A stretch of 64,000 nt of DNA from Clostridiales bacterium (GTDB lineage Bacteria > Bacillota > Clostridia > Christensenellales > Borkfalkiaceae), in contig SVIO01000002.1 of NCBI GenBank assembly GCA_015069465.1, positions 108,418 to 172,417 of the forward strand. The letters run 5' to 3'. The notes below the pieces were generated by a model. The model ran no database searches. It saw only the letters and a list, made by a program, of their open reading frames with translations, and was not told the DNA's origin. The position numbers and the translations under genes are program-made. This document shows positions 1 to 8,734 of this stretch, piece by piece (positions within the stretch are counted from its first letter, which is position 1; each line of letters starts with the position of its first letter).

Positions 1-133
1 ATTACAAATATAATTAAATGTCAATATATATAAAAAATTTAAATAAATATTGATATTTTTTTTGTTGGTTTTTGCAGAATTTTATATTTTTTAGTAGTTA
101 AAAGCAAAATACTCATTTTACTTTTAATTACGC

Positions 134-163
134 TTGACTTAAACAATATTGCTGAGTTAAAAT
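134..163 (+). promoter_or_regulatory. Promoter of the M29 aminopeptidase
   Basis: TTGACT at 134-139 and TAAAAT at 158-163 are separated by 18 bp. The gene's ribosome site (AAGGTGAC) and ATG follow at 184-196. The first 130 bases of the window are very AT-rich and show nothing else. Confidence 0.5.
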
Positions 164-193
164 AAGAAAAAACTTAAATATAAAGGTGACAAT

Positions 194-1420
194 ATGATAA
201 AAGGCAAAGTTTTAAGTGATTATGCCAAACTTATAATTAAGGTGGGCGTAAACTTACAAAAAGGACAAGGCTTAGAAATATCTTGCCCTACTCAAAAAAG
301 AGATTTTGCACTAGCACTAACCAAGGCTGGATATAATGCAGGTGCAAGCATTGTTAGGGTTAGGTGGCAAGACCAAGAACTCGACAAACTTTCTTATACC
401 TATGCAGACATATCCGAACTTTGCCATCTTCCAAAGTGGCTTATAGACAGCAAAAATTATTTAGTTGAAAAAAACTTTTGCTATGTGGCAGTTAGCGCAG
501 ATGACCCAGAAGCCTTTAAAAATATTCCTGCAGAAAAACTTTTTGCCGTTTCAAAGGCAAGGGCAAAAGCACTAAAGAAATTTTCGGACAATATGATGGC
601 AAACGCTATAAGGTGGTGCGTTGTTTCTGTGCCAACCTTGGCATGGGCAAAAAAGGTTTTTCCAAACAATAAAAATGCAGTTAAACTATTATCAGAACAA
701 ATTGAAAACGCTATGCGCTTAAACCAAGAAAATCCTTCTACTGCTTGGCAAAAGCATATAGCCGTGCTTAATAGTCGTGCTAAGTTCTTAAACGATGCCG
801 AGTTTGAATATTTGCATTTTAAGAGCAGTAATGGCACCGACTTAATGGTAGGACTTGCCGAAAATCATGTTTGGACAAGCGCCTTAGAAAAGGCAAAAGA
901 CGGCGTATATTTTATGGCAAATATGCCAACCGAAGAAATTTTTACTGCCCCACATAGAGAAAGGGTTTTCGGCATACTTAAAAGTGCAATGCCACTTTGT
1001 TCAAATGGTCAAATTATAGATGAATTTTCTATTACTTTTAAGGATGGAAAAATCGTGGACTACTCTGCAAAAAAAGGATACGAAGCACTTAAAGGACTTA
1101 TAAACACCGATAGTGGCACAAAAAGGCTTGGCGAAGTTGCACTGATTGGCAAAAATTCACCTATCGCAAAGAGCAATGTTTTATTTTATAACACTTTGTT
1201 CGATGAAAATGCAAGTTGCCACTTAGCAATAGGTAAAGCCTACCCTACCACCATTAAAAATGGGGATAAACTTTCAATAAAAGAACTTGAAAAACTTGGT
1301 GCAAACGATTCTCGTGAACACGAAGATTTTATGATAGGAACGCCTGACCTATCCGTTGTTGGAATAAAGAAAGATAAGTCAACTATTACCTTATTTAGTG
1401 ACGGCGAGTGGGTAATATAA
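194..1420 (+). CDS. M29-family metallo-aminopeptidase
   Basis: A 408-residue cytoplasmic aminopeptidase of the AmpS/PepS (thermophilic aminopeptidase, MEROPS M29) family. Members remove N-terminal amino acids from peptides with a two-metal centre. Visible family motifs are the acidic stretch MPTEEIFTAPH near residues 243-254, a histidine in ENASCHLAIGKAYP near 338-350, and EHEDFMIGTPDL near 375-386; these contain the E, H and D metal ligands. Length matches the family (about 410). There is no signal peptide or membrane segment. The gene stands alone on the plus strand with its own promoter, and a hairpin terminator follows 30 bp after the stop. Substrate preference cannot be told from sequence. 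Confidence 0.9.
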   Translation: MIKGKVLSDYAKLIIKVGVNLQKGQGLEISCPTQKRDFALALTKAGYNAGASIVRVRWQDQELDKLSYTYADISELCHLPKWLIDSKNYLVEKNFCYVAVSADDPEAFKNIPAEKLFAVSKARAKALKKFSDNMMANAIRWCVVSVPTLAWAKKVFPNNKNAVKLLSEQIENAMRLNQENPSTAWQKHIAVLNSRAKFLNDAEFEYLHFKSSNGTDLMVGLAENHVWTSALEKAKDGVYFMANMPTEEIFTAPHRERVFGILKSAMPLCSNGQIIDEFSITFKDGKIVDYSAKKGYEALKGLINTDSGTKRLGEVALIGKNSPIAKSNVLFYNTLFDENASCHLAIGKAYPTTIKNGDKLSIKELEKLGANDSREHEDFMIGTPDLSVVGIKKDKSTITLFSDGEWVI

Positions 1421-1451
1421 AGCCGTTTAGTTTTTAATTTTATAAACAAAT

Positions 1452-1483
1452 AAAAAAAGCGAGTTAAGATAACTCGCTTTTTT
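1452..1483. terminator. Bidirectional terminator between aminopeptidase and LRR gene
   Basis: Inverted repeat AAAGCGAGTT (1456-1465) / AACTCGCTTT (1471-1480) with a 5-nt loop, flanked by A-runs on the left and T-runs on the right. It can terminate both converging genes. Confidence 0.85.
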
Positions 1484-1492
1484 GTTGTTTTA

Positions 1493-2230
1493 TTATTTTT
1501 CTTCCTTTTTCCCCCAAAAAACAGGGCAATTATAATTCCAACACAAACCCCAAGTTCTGGATTCTGTTTTGGCTTCACAATAAATAGTTAGCATATCGCA
1601 ACCTTCAAAAGTATAATCGCCCATAGTTGCGACCTCTTTTGGTATGACTATGCTTGAAAGTAATTCACAATCACGAAAGGCTGCGTAACCTATATTTTTC
1701 AAACTTTTTGGAAGAACAATGCTTTCTAATGAAAGACAACCTGCAAATGCAAAATCGCCTATACTCGTCATGCCGTTTGGTAAAATTATTTCTTTTAATA
1801 ATGGGCAATTGCGAAAAGATGCATAACCAACACTTGTAATGCTTTGTGGCAAAACAACTTGCTTTAAGTTTTTGCAATTGAAAAACATTAAATTAGAAAT
1901 TCTTTCCACACCATTTGGTATAACTATCTTCTCTAATGAAGAGCACCCTTCAAAAGCATAGTCACCTATACTCACAAGGCTTTTAGGCAAAATTATTTCT
2001 TTTAATGAAGTGCAACCAGAAAAAGCATCTTCACCTATAGTTGTCACACCTTCTGGAATTTGAATTTTTTCTAATGAATAACAGCCTTCAAATGCTGCGT
2101 CCCCAATGCTCGTAACGCTATTTGGTAAAATTAAATGTTTTAACGATGTGTATCCAGAAAATTGATAATCATCGATACTTGCCGTATTTTTTGGGATTTC
2201 TACTGTTTCTAGCAAAAAAGATTTATTCAT
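1493..2230 (-). CDS. Cytoplasmic leucine-rich-repeat (BspA/LRR_5-type) protein
   Basis: 245 residues built almost entirely of about nine 23-residue repeats of the type SIGDYAFEGCSSLEKIVIPNGV, the BspA-like LRR_5 repeat usually found on surface proteins. Here the chain starts directly with MNKSFLLETVEIPKN and has no signal peptide, lipobox, anchor or membrane helix, so a cytoplasmic location or non-classical release is implied. The start at 2230 is chosen because GGGAGAGG precedes it and the LRR begins straight after; the longer open frame runs into a GC-rich hairpin leader. The C-terminus leaves the repeat (YCEAKTESRTWG..NCPVFWGKKEE), a common capping pattern in this family. The ligand is unknown. 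Confidence 0.8.
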   Translation of the reverse strand: MNKSFLLETVEIPKNTASIDDYQFSGYTSLKHLILPNSVTSIGDAAFEGCYSLEKIQIPEGVTTIGEDAFSGCTSLKEIILPKSLVSIGDYAFEGCSSLEKIVIPNGVERISNLMFFNCKNLKQVVLPQSITSVGYASFRNCPLLKEIILPNGMTSIGDFAFAGCLSLESIVLPKSLKNIGYAAFRDCELLSSIVIPKEVATMGDYTFEGCDMLTIYCEAKTESRTWGLCWNYNCPVFWGKKEEK

Positions 2231-2250
2231 AAGCCTCTCCCTAAAAAAAT

Positions 2251-2279
2251 AAAAAGTGCGCCAACCGAAGTGAGCGCAC
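2251..2279 (-). terminator. Terminator-like hairpin in the leader of the LRR gene
   Basis: On the minus strand GTGCGC/GCGCAC arms (2274-2279 and 2256-2261) close around a UUCG tetraloop and are followed by a U5 tract (2251-2255), only about 20 nt before the LRR start codon. A separate terminator already closes the heat-shock operon at 2499-2531. This one may therefore act inside the leader as an attenuator, or it may be a backup terminator. Confidence 0.6.
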
Positions 2280-2498
2280 CGAAAACGCAAACCCCGATTG
2301 TCGCCAAACATATTTGAATAAACGATATTACCACAACCATTTAAACGGACTTTGCATTTTAAACAAACACTTACAATGATTGTCTCAAAATAACAAGAAA
2401 AATATATTAAAAGTTAAATAATACCCACTAAAAATATTAAACTTGTTTGGCATAGATATTTTTGCATATATAATATTTTTTGTCAAGCATTTTAAGGC
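2280..2498. other. Intergenic region, no gene seen
   Basis: AT-rich spacer between the heat-shock operon terminator and the LRR gene. A TTGACA occurs on the minus strand at 2480-2485, but no well-spaced -10 box follows. No T-box, known riboswitch or ORF with a ribosome site was recognised. The part next to the hairpin (2280-2310) is unusually GC-rich for this window. Confidence 0.5.
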
Positions 2499-2531
2499 AC
2501 AAAAAAACTCGGCAATATCTAAAACCGAGTT
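2499..2531 (-). terminator. Terminator of the hrcA-hit operon
   Basis: On the minus strand AACTCGG (2525-2531) pairs with CCGAGTT (2506-2512), followed by a T7 run. It lies 24 bp after the hit stop codon. Confidence 0.85.
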
Positions 2532-2554
2532 TATATTTGCAATTATTACTTGAT

Positions 2555-2896
2555 TTATGCTGGGGTCCAACCCATTTTTTGACCTGATAAAATGTGAATA
2601 TGCAAGTGGAAAACAGTTTGACCTGCATCATCGCCTTGATTGATTACCAAACGATATCCGTTTTCTAAACCTAGTTCTTTTTCAAGTGTTGGAATTTTCT
2701 TAAAGCACTCTTTTAACATTTCACTTTGCTCATCTGTCATTTCAGCAAGAAGTTTAAAGTGACTTTTTGGAATACACAAAAAATGGTTTTTCGCTTTTGG
2801 GTCAATGTCTTTAATGATAATCATATTTTCATCTTCATACATTTTTGTTGCAGGAATTTCGCCTGCAATTATTTTACAAAATAAACAATCACTCAT
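2555..2896 (-). CDS. HIT-family nucleotide-binding hydrolase
   Basis: 113-residue histidine-triad protein of the HINT/protein-kinase-C-interacting-protein type. These enzymes hydrolyse AMP-lysine, AMP-NH2 and related nucleoside phosphoramidates. The HIT motif FHLHIHILSG is at about residues 96-105, preceded by the usual GQTV. The N-terminus CLFCKIIAGEIPATKMYEDE is the family signature, with a CxxC that may bind zinc. Start at 2896 is taken because AGGAGAAT precedes it and the family starts at CxFC; the ATG 24 bp upstream lies inside mtaB. It is last in the hrcA operon, 1 bp after mtaB. Confidence 0.92.
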   Translation of the reverse strand: MSDCLFCKIIAGEIPATKMYEDENMIIIKDIDPKAKNHFLCIPKSHFKLLAEMTDEQSEMLKECFKKIPTLEKELGLENGYRLVINQGDDAGQTVFHLHIHILSGQKMGWTPA

Positions 2897-2897
2897 A

Positions 2898-4145
2898 TTA
2901 TTCTCCTTTTTGCTCAGCAATAGCGCCTTCTAAATAAGGCTCTACAACTAAGACTTTTTCTATTTGATTTTGACTTTTTTTCTTGTAATTTTTTATATAT
3001 ATTCTAAGATAGTTTTGCGTGTAACCTACTGCATAGCCGTCTTTAAATTCTTCAAACAAAAAGTCTAACTCTTTGCCCTTCATTTTTAATGCAAAATCCT
3101 TTTTGCACTCTTTTTTTATTTCTAAAAGTTTGTCAAGTCTTTGTTTTTTAACGTATGCTGGCAAGTCTTTCATTTTGCTTGCGACAGTTCCACTCCTTGA
3201 ACTGAACGGAAATGGGTGTATATCGCTAAAGCCAACACTTTTGACAAACTCAACAGTCTCCAAAAAGTCGTTTTCGCTCTCTGTTGGAAAACCAACGATA
3301 ATATCGGTGGTAATGCCTGCATCAGCAAAATACTCTCTTATTAAATTCACCTTTTCCAAGTATTCTTTAGTGGTGTAGTGTCTGTTCATCTTTTTTAGAA
3401 CGCTATCACTGCCCGACTGCAAAGAAAGGTGAAAATGTGGTGCAAAATCTTTTAACTCTTTTAGTGCCGATAAAAATTCCCTATCTATGATGTTAACTTC
3501 TAACGAGCCAAGCCTAATTCTAACAGGCAAGTCTTTTAAACTTTTTATTAAACCTGTCAAATTTATTCCGTTATAATCGTAAGCCGATAGGTTTATGCCG
3601 TTTATAACAACTTCTTTTGCGCCGAGCGATAAAATTTCTTTTTTTACGCTCTCTGGGTTTCTCGCCCTGTTTCTTCCCCTAAGGTATGGAATAATGCAGT
3701 ATGAACAAAAGTTGTTGCAACCATCTTGAACTTTAACGTACGCCCTAGTTCTAAGTGACTTTGTCAAAAGAAGTTCTTCAAATTCCGTGCAAGGCGCACT
3801 AATATGATTGCCACTTTGGTTAAGCAAGGACAAAATTTCTCCTTTATTGAACACACCTGTTAACAAAAAGTCAGCAGACTTATCCATAAACTGCTCAGGA
3901 TTTTTTTGAACGGCACACCCTGTAAAAACTATCTTTGCGTTAGGAGAAAGTTTTTTTATTCTGCTTGCCATTTGGCGAGACTTTTTTTCGGCTTCGTTTG
4001 TCACGGCACAAGTATTTACTATGTATAAATCGGCTGGCACGAGTTTATCGCTAACTTCATAGCCTAAATTTTCTAAGCCTGTTATAAGCGAATCGCTTTC
4101 GCACTCGTTCACCTTACAGCCTAGCGTAAAGACAACTGCCTTCAT
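2898..4145 (-). CDS. mtaB: tRNA (N6-L-threonylcarbamoyladenosine37-C2)-methylthiotransferase MtaB
   Basis: 415-residue radical-SAM methylthiotransferase that converts t6A37 to ms2t6A37 in tRNAs reading ANN codons. The N-terminal UPF0004 domain has the auxiliary-cluster cysteines (TLGCKVNECES near residue 10, NTCAVTNEA near 46, FTGCAVQK near 76). The radical-SAM motif is DGCNNFCSYCIIPYLRGR near 141-158. The C-terminal TRAM-like part is short. The start codon overlaps the prmA stop (TAATG), indicating translational coupling. MtaB rather than MiaB or RimO is chosen from the FTLGCKVN start and SGSD/MNRHYT segments. RimO is encoded separately at 43.1-44.4 kb. Confidence 0.93.
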   Translation of the reverse strand: MKAVVFTLGCKVNECESDSLITGLENLGYEVSDKLVPADLYIVNTCAVTNEAEKKSRQMASRIKKLSPNAKIVFTGCAVQKNPEQFMDKSADFLLTGVFNKGEILSLLNQSGNHISAPCTEFEELLLTKSLRTRAYVKVQDGCNNFCSYCIIPYLRGRNRARNPESVKKEILSLGAKEVVINGINLSAYDYNGINLTGLIKSLKDLPVRIRLGSLEVNIIDREFLSALKELKDFAPHFHLSLQSGSDSVLKKMNRHYTTKEYLEKVNLIREYFADAGITTDIIVGFPTESENDFLETVEFVKSVGFSDIHPFPFSSRSGTVASKMKDLPAYVKKQRLDKLLEIKKECKKDFALKMKGKELDFLFEEFKDGYAVGYTQNYLRIYIKNYKKKSQNQIEKVLVVEPYLEGAIAEQKGE

Positions 4146-5083
4146 TATTTATCACCCTTTCTTAAAGCGAGAGCCGACCACTCCCCTTTAATGCTTTGTT
4201 CTAACATTTCAAACCCTGCCGATAGATATGCGCTTTTCACAGCGTCTAACCTTTCAACCAAAATACCACTAAGTATTATGATGCCATTATCAAGCAAGTT
4301 GTTTGCTATGTATGGACTAAAGGCAATTAAAACTTCTGCCATTATGTTGCACACTATAACGTTGCCTTTAACGGTGGTGTCGTCAAGCAAGTTTTTAAGC
4401 ATAACTTTGCCGTTTGTGATATTGTTTAACTTCATATTGTGTTCTGTTGCAATTATTGCACACTCATCAATATCGGTCATAATAACTTCATTTGCACCAA
4501 GTTTACTTGCTGAGATGCCAAGTATGCCACTACCACAACCAACATCTAAAACTATGTCGCTTTTATTTACGTATTTTTCTAAAAAGCCCACGCACATAGA
4601 CGTCGTTTCGTGCTCGCCCGTGCCAAACGCCATATTGCTGTCAAGTAAAACTACTATTTCATCATCTTGCTTTTTATATTCTATCCACTCTGGAACGATA
4701 ACTATTTTACCTATTTTTATAGGCTTAAAGTGTTCCTTCCATTGTTCACGCCAAAGGTCGCCATCGATATCCCTTTTAACTGTTTCTAAACTGCCAAGGT
4801 CAAGTGGACTATCCTTTTTCATTTGTATAAGTCTTTGTTCCACTTGTTTTATTGTTTCACTTGCACTTTCTTTTGGGAAGTATGCCTTTACAAGCACCGT
4901 TTTATCAGCGCTAAAAATACTGCTATCAGCATAGTCCCACGCCCTGCCGTCTTTAGCAAGGGCTATAACGTCTTCTATATCGCTTATTACAACACCACTA
5001 TCGGAATACTGCCAAAGCAAATCGCTAATTATATCGCCACCGATATGAGTTGTTGAAATTGTTAGTTCAATAAAATTATTCAT
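4145..5083 (-). CDS. prmA: Ribosomal protein L11 methyltransferase PrmA
   Basis: 312 residues. PrmA trimethylates lysines and the N-terminus of ribosomal protein L11 with SAM. The N-terminal substrate domain begins FIELTISTTHIGGD; the Rossmann methyltransferase domain has the SAM motif VLDVGCGSGILGI and the post-motif NIMAEV (equivalent to NPPY-type residues). Start 5083 is preferred: it lies one base after the dnaJ stop and matches the family N-terminus. An in-frame ATG at 5110 would overlap dnaJ by 26 bases. Location directly behind dnaJ is common in Clostridia and Bacilli. Confidence 0.93.
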   Translation of the reverse strand: MNNFIELTISTTHIGGDIISDLLWQYSDSGVVISDIEDVIALAKDGRAWDYADSSIFSADKTVLVKAYFPKESASETIKQVEQRLIQMKKDSPLDLGSLETVKRDIDGDLWREQWKEHFKPIKIGKIVIVPEWIEYKKQDDEIVVLLDSNMAFGTGEHETTSMCVGFLEKYVNKSDIVLDVGCGSGILGISASKLGANEVIMTDIDECAIIATEHNMKLNNITNGKVMLKNLLDDTTVKGNVIVCNIMAEVLIAFSPYIANNLLDNGIIILSGILVERLDAVKSAYLSAGFEMLEQSIKGEWSALALRKGDK

Positions 5084-5084
5084 A

Positions 5085-6227
5085 TTATTTTTCGTATGGG
5101 TTTTTACCATACATTGTTTCCAAATTGTCCTTATATTGTTTCATATTAGGGCATTGTTTAATATCCGTATTCTTTTCTAATTCTTCTAAAATCTTCTTTT
5201 GCTCTTTTGTAATTTTGCTTGGCACTTCAACCATAACGTCAATGTAAAGGTCGCCTGTGCCACGGCTTGTCTTTATGCCCTTTCCACGCACGAAAAATCT
5301 CTTGCCACTTTGTGTGCCTTCTGGAATAGTATATTCAAAAGTATCGTCGATTAGTGGAATTTTAACCTTTCCACCAAGAACTGCCGTTTTATAACTGATA
5401 GGCACCGTCACGAATAAATCAAAGTGCTTGCGTGCAAAAATCTTGCTTGCTTCTACTTTTATTACAATAATAAGGTCACCTGCTGGTCCACCGTTAGTGC
5501 TTGCTTGACCAAAACCCACCTTCTTTATATAACTGCCTGTATCTGCCCCTGCTGGTATATCGAGAGTGAGTTTGGTTTGAGCACGAGAATAACCCTTTCC
5601 ATTACACTCTTTGCATGGCTCTATAATCTTTTTACCCGTTCCCTTACACTCATCACAAGGTCTAACGTTTACCGAACGGAAAAAGCCATTGCTCGAAGTA
5701 TATTGAACTTGACCTGTGCCACCACACTTAGGGCAAGTTTTATAAGCCGTGCCACCATTTGCACCAGTGCCACTACAAGCCTTACAAGGCTCGTTTCTAG
5801 TATAAGCGATTTCTCTACGACAACCTTTAGCAGCATCTAAAAAACTCATTGAAAGTTCAATGGTAATATCATCGCCCTTAGTTTTTGTTTGGGCACGAGT
5901 TCTACTTCCACCAAAGCCACCGAAGATATCGCCAAAGATATCCCCTAAGTCGCTAAAACCACCGAAGCCACTAGCCGAGCCACCGAAACCACCAAAGCCC
6001 CCCATATTTCCATTAGGGTCGCCGAAAGCGTCATAATTTTTTCTTTTCTTTTCATCGGATAAAACTTCGTGCGCTTCGTTAATTTCCTTAAACTTTTCTG
6101 CAGCGGCCTTGTCGTTTGGGTGAAGGTCTGGGTGATATTTTTTAACCAGCGTTCTATATGCCTTTTTTATTTCGTCTTGGGTTGCATCTTTGCTTATCCC
6201 AAGAGTTTCATAATAATCTTTTGCCAT
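5085..6227 (-). CDS. dnaJ: Chaperone DnaJ (Hsp40)
   Basis: 380-residue full-length type I DnaJ, co-chaperone that stimulates DnaK ATPase and delivers unfolded clients. The order of domains is complete: J domain (residues 1-68, with the HPD motif in KKYHPDLHP), Gly/Phe-rich linker (about 70-115), four CxxCxGxG zinc repeats ([32 protein letters not shown]; about 150-215) and the C-terminal client-binding domains. Ribosome site AAAGGA precedes the ATG. It is separated from dnaK by 127 bp holding two hairpins but remains in the operon. Confidence 0.97.
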   Translation of the reverse strand: MAKDYYETLGISKDATQDEIKKAYRTLVKKYHPDLHPNDKAAAEKFKEINEAHEVLSDEKKRKNYDAFGDPNGNMGGFGGFGGSASGFGGFSDLGDIFGDIFGGFGGSRTRAQTKTKGDDITIELSMSFLDAAKGCRREIAYTRNEPCKACSGTGANGGTAYKTCPKCGGTGQVQYTSSNGFFRSVNVRPCDECKGTGKKIIEPCKECNGKGYSRAQTKLTLDIPAGADTGSYIKKVGFGQASTNGGPAGDLIIVIKVEASKIFARKHFDLFVTVPISYKTAVLGGKVKIPLIDDTFEYTIPEGTQSGKRFFVRGKGIKTSRGTGDLYIDVMVEVPSKITKEQKKILEELEKNTDIKQCPNMKQYKDNLETMYGKNPYEK

Positions 6228-6253
6228 AATAATTCCTTTATGTCGCTATATTC

Positions 6254-6324
6254 TTGTTATGCGTATAACAAAAGCATTGCTTTATTTATGCACAAACTGA
6301 AAGGCGAAAGTGCCTTTCAGTTTG
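6254..6324 (-). other. Two hairpins between dnaK and dnaJ
   Basis: Hairpin 1 (6293-6324): CAAACTGAAAGGC pairs with GCCTTTCAGTTTG over a 6-nt loop. On the minus strand it is not followed by a U-run, so it looks like an mRNA-stabilising or processing element rather than a terminator. Hairpin 2 (6254-6271): TTGTTAT/ATAACAA with a GCGT loop. Together they could set a higher dnaK than dnaJ level (inference). Confidence 0.6.
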
Positions 6325-6354
6325 CGTTAGTTTTTCTATTATTTCCTTTGTTTT

Positions 6355-8154
6355 TTAGTTTTGATGGAATTCTGTATCACCGTCAGCACCACCGTTTGCA
6401 TTAGGGTCTGTGCCATTAGGGTTTGCTTGTTGATAAACTTTTCCAAAAATTTCTTGAGAAACATTAGATAGTTGTTCTGTTGCCTTTACAATTCTATCGT
6501 TGTCGTTACTTTCAAGTTCAGTTTTAGCAAGTTTAACTTCTTCTTCAAGTTTAGCCTTATCGCTTGCATCAATCTTATCACCAAGGTCCTTAATTGACTT
6601 TTCAACAGCAAAGATAAGTCCATCTAGTTTGTTGTGGTTTTCAACAACTTGCTTTCTCTTTTTGTCTTCTTCTTCGTATTGTTTTGCTTCGTTAACAGCC
6701 TTGTCGATATCAGCATCAGAAAGGTTTGATGAAGAAGTGATTGTGATGTTTTGTGATGCACCTGTGCCCAAGTCTTTTGCAGAAACGTTAACGATACCGT
6801 TAGCGTCAATATCAAAAGTAACTTCAATTTGTGGCACGCCTCTTGGTGCTGGTGCAATGCCTGAAAGTTGGAAGTTGCCAAGAGTTTTATTATCTTTTGC
6901 GAACTCTCTTTCACCTTGCAAGATATGAATATCAACGGCTGTTTGGTTATCAGCAGCAGTTGAGAATACTTGTGATTTCTTTACAGGGATTGTTGTGTTT
7001 CTTTCGATGAGTTTTGTGCAAACGCCACCGAGTGTTTCAATACCGAGTGAAAGTGGTGTAACGTCTAAAAGCAATACGTCTTTAACTTCGCCAGATAAAA
7101 CGCCACCTTGAATTGCAGCACCGATAGCAACGCATTCGTCTGGGTTAATACCCTTAAATGGTTCTTTGCCTGTAACCTTTCTAACTTCATCGATAACTGC
7201 TGGGATTCTTGTTGAACCACCAACTAAGATTACCTTGTCAATATCAGAGAAAGATAGTCCTGCATCTTTCATTGCATTTTGCATTGGAACAACTGTTGCT
7301 TGAACTAAGTCTTCTGTTAAAGCATCGAATTTTTGTTTTGTAATATCAACATCTAAGTGTTTTGGTCCCGTTGCATCTGCTGTGATAAATGGCAAGTTAA
7401 CGTTTGTCTTTGTCATACCAGAAAGTTCAATCTTAGCCTTTTCAGCCGCTTCTTTTAATCTTTGCATAGCGAGTTTATCGTTAGAAAGGTCAATGCCTTC
7501 TTTAGTCTTGAACTCAGCGATTAAATAGTCCATAACTCTCTTATCGAAGTCATCGCCACCGAGCATGTTGTTGCCGTGTGTTGCTAAAACTTCAAACACG
7601 CCGTCGCCAATTTCCATAACAGAAACGTCAAACGTACCACCACCAAGGTCATAAATGATAACCTTTTGTGTTTTGCCTTCTTTGTCAAGTCCATAAGAAA
7701 GTGCTGCAGCCGTTGGTTCGTTGATAATTCTAAGCACGTTAAGACCTGCAATTTTACCTGCGTCTTTAGTTGCTTGTCTTTGGCTGTCAGAGAAGTATGC
7801 TGGAACAGTGATAACTGCATCAGTTACTGTAGTTCCAAGATAACTTTCAGCATCTTTTTTGAGTTTTGTTAAGACCATTGCTGAAATTTCTTGTGGTGTG
7901 TATTTTTTATCGTCGATAGTAACTTTATAATCTGAACCCATATGTCTTTTAATTGATGCAACAGTTCTATCAGGGTTAGAAACAGCCTGACGCTTTGCAA
8001 CTTGACCTACGAGTCTTTCTCCGTCCTTTTGAAAGCCTACAACAGAAGGGGTTGTTCTTGAACCTTCTGCATTAGCGATAACTACTGGTTCGCCATTTTC
8101 CATAACTGCAACACAAGAGTTTGTTGTGCCTAAGTCAATACCTATTGTTTTCAT
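6355..8154 (-). CDS. dnaK: Chaperone DnaK (Hsp70)
   Basis: 599-residue Hsp70, ATP-dependent folding chaperone working with DnaJ and GrpE. The nucleotide-binding domain covers about 1-365 with the signatures GIDLGTTNS (residues 5-13), [12 protein letters not shown] (about 168) and [13 protein letters not shown] (about 310). The substrate-binding beta domain is about 370-480 and the helical lid follows. The domain is the shorter Gram-positive form, lacking the insertion seen in proteobacterial DnaK. The tail is Asn/Gly/Asp-rich and ends EFHQN rather than the common EEVD-like or EDKK ending. Third gene of the operon, 29 bp after grpE. Confidence 0.98.
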   Translation of the reverse strand: MKTIGIDLGTTNSCVAVMENGEPVVIANAEGSRTTPSVVGFQKDGERLVGQVAKRQAVSNPDRTVASIKRHMGSDYKVTIDDKKYTPQEISAMVLTKLKKDAESYLGTTVTDAVITVPAYFSDSQRQATKDAGKIAGLNVLRIINEPTAAALSYGLDKEGKTQKVIIYDLGGGTFDVSVMEIGDGVFEVLATHGNNMLGGDDFDKRVMDYLIAEFKTKEGIDLSNDKLAMQRLKEAAEKAKIELSGMTKTNVNLPFITADATGPKHLDVDITKQKFDALTEDLVQATVVPMQNAMKDAGLSFSDIDKVILVGGSTRIPAVIDEVRKVTGKEPFKGINPDECVAIGAAIQGGVLSGEVKDVLLLDVTPLSLGIETLGGVCTKLIERNTTIPVKKSQVFSTAADNQTAVDIHILQGEREFAKDNKTLGNFQLSGIAPAPRGVPQIEVTFDIDANGIVNVSAKDLGTGASQNITITSSSNLSDADIDKAVNEAKQYEEEDKKRKQVVENHNKLDGLIFAVEKSIKDLGDKIDASDKAKLEEEVKLAKTELESNDNDRIVKATEQLSNVSQEIFGKVYQQANPNGTDPNANGGADGDTEFHQN

Positions 8155-8183
8155 AATAATCTATTTCTCCTTATACTAAAATT

Positions 8184-8720
8184 TTATTTTATAACGCTAA
8201 CTGTAGCGTATCTTATAATTTTATCTTTTTTTCTATAACCTTTTTGGAATACTTGTTTAACAGTGTCCACTTGTTCACCATCAGAGGCAGGCACTTGCAT
8301 AACTGCTTCTGCAATCTGTGGGTCAAATACTTCTCCAACAGGGTTGATTTCTTCTATCTCAAGTGATTTTAAGGTTTCATCAAACTTATTTCTTATTTTG
8401 ATAATGCCTTCTTCTGTCTTTTGGTCAAGTCCAAGCGATAATGCCCAGTCAAGATTGTCGCCAACAGGCAAGATTTTGATAATTACACTTGCAATACCTT
8501 CATTAAAGGCTTCTGCCCATTGCATTGCAGTACGCTTTTTGTAGTTATCAAACTCTGCAACGTTTCTCATCCACTTGTCCTTAAATTCTTCTACTTGCTT
8601 TTTTAATGTTTCATTTTCTAGTAAAAGTTCTTTTACGTCTTGAACTTCCACTTTATCATTTTCTTGAATGTTTTCTGTTTCTTCTTCAAGGCATTTGCCC
8701 TTCTTTTTATTGTCTTCCAT
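8184..8720 (-). CDS. grpE: Nucleotide exchange factor GrpE
   Basis: 178 residues. GrpE releases ADP from DnaK. An acidic/charged N-terminal tail (1-45) leads into a long coiled-coil (about 45-100, with WMRNVAEFDNYKKRTA as the conserved core) and a C-terminal beta domain containing the signature NPVGEVFDPQIAEAVMQV and GYRKKDKIIRYATVSV. It lies 14 bp from hrcA, tightly coupled in the operon. Confidence 0.96.
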   Translation of the reverse strand: MEDNKKKGKCLEEETENIQENDKVEVQDVKELLLENETLKKQVEEFKDKWMRNVAEFDNYKKRTAMQWAEAFNEGIASVIIKILPVGDNLDWALSLGLDQKTEEGIIKIRNKFDETLKSLEIEEINPVGEVFDPQIAEAVMQVPASDGEQVDTVKQVFQKGYRKKDKIIRYATVSVIK

Positions 8721-8734
8721 AAGCCTTTTACCTT

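Noticed and set aside
2231..2311. N-terminal extension of the LRR protein
   Set aside because: It passes through the UUCG hairpin leader and lacks a ribosome site.
2280..2498. T-box leader before the LRR gene
   Set aside because: No T-box sequence (TGGNACCGCG) or specifier stem is visible.
4191..4934. A 247-codon open frame on the plus strand
   Set aside because: Fully antisense to prmA, no ribosome site, composition of a shadow frame; prmA is a clear family member.
6293..6324. Operon terminator between dnaK and dnaJ
   Set aside because: The hairpin has no U-tract on the transcribed strand.
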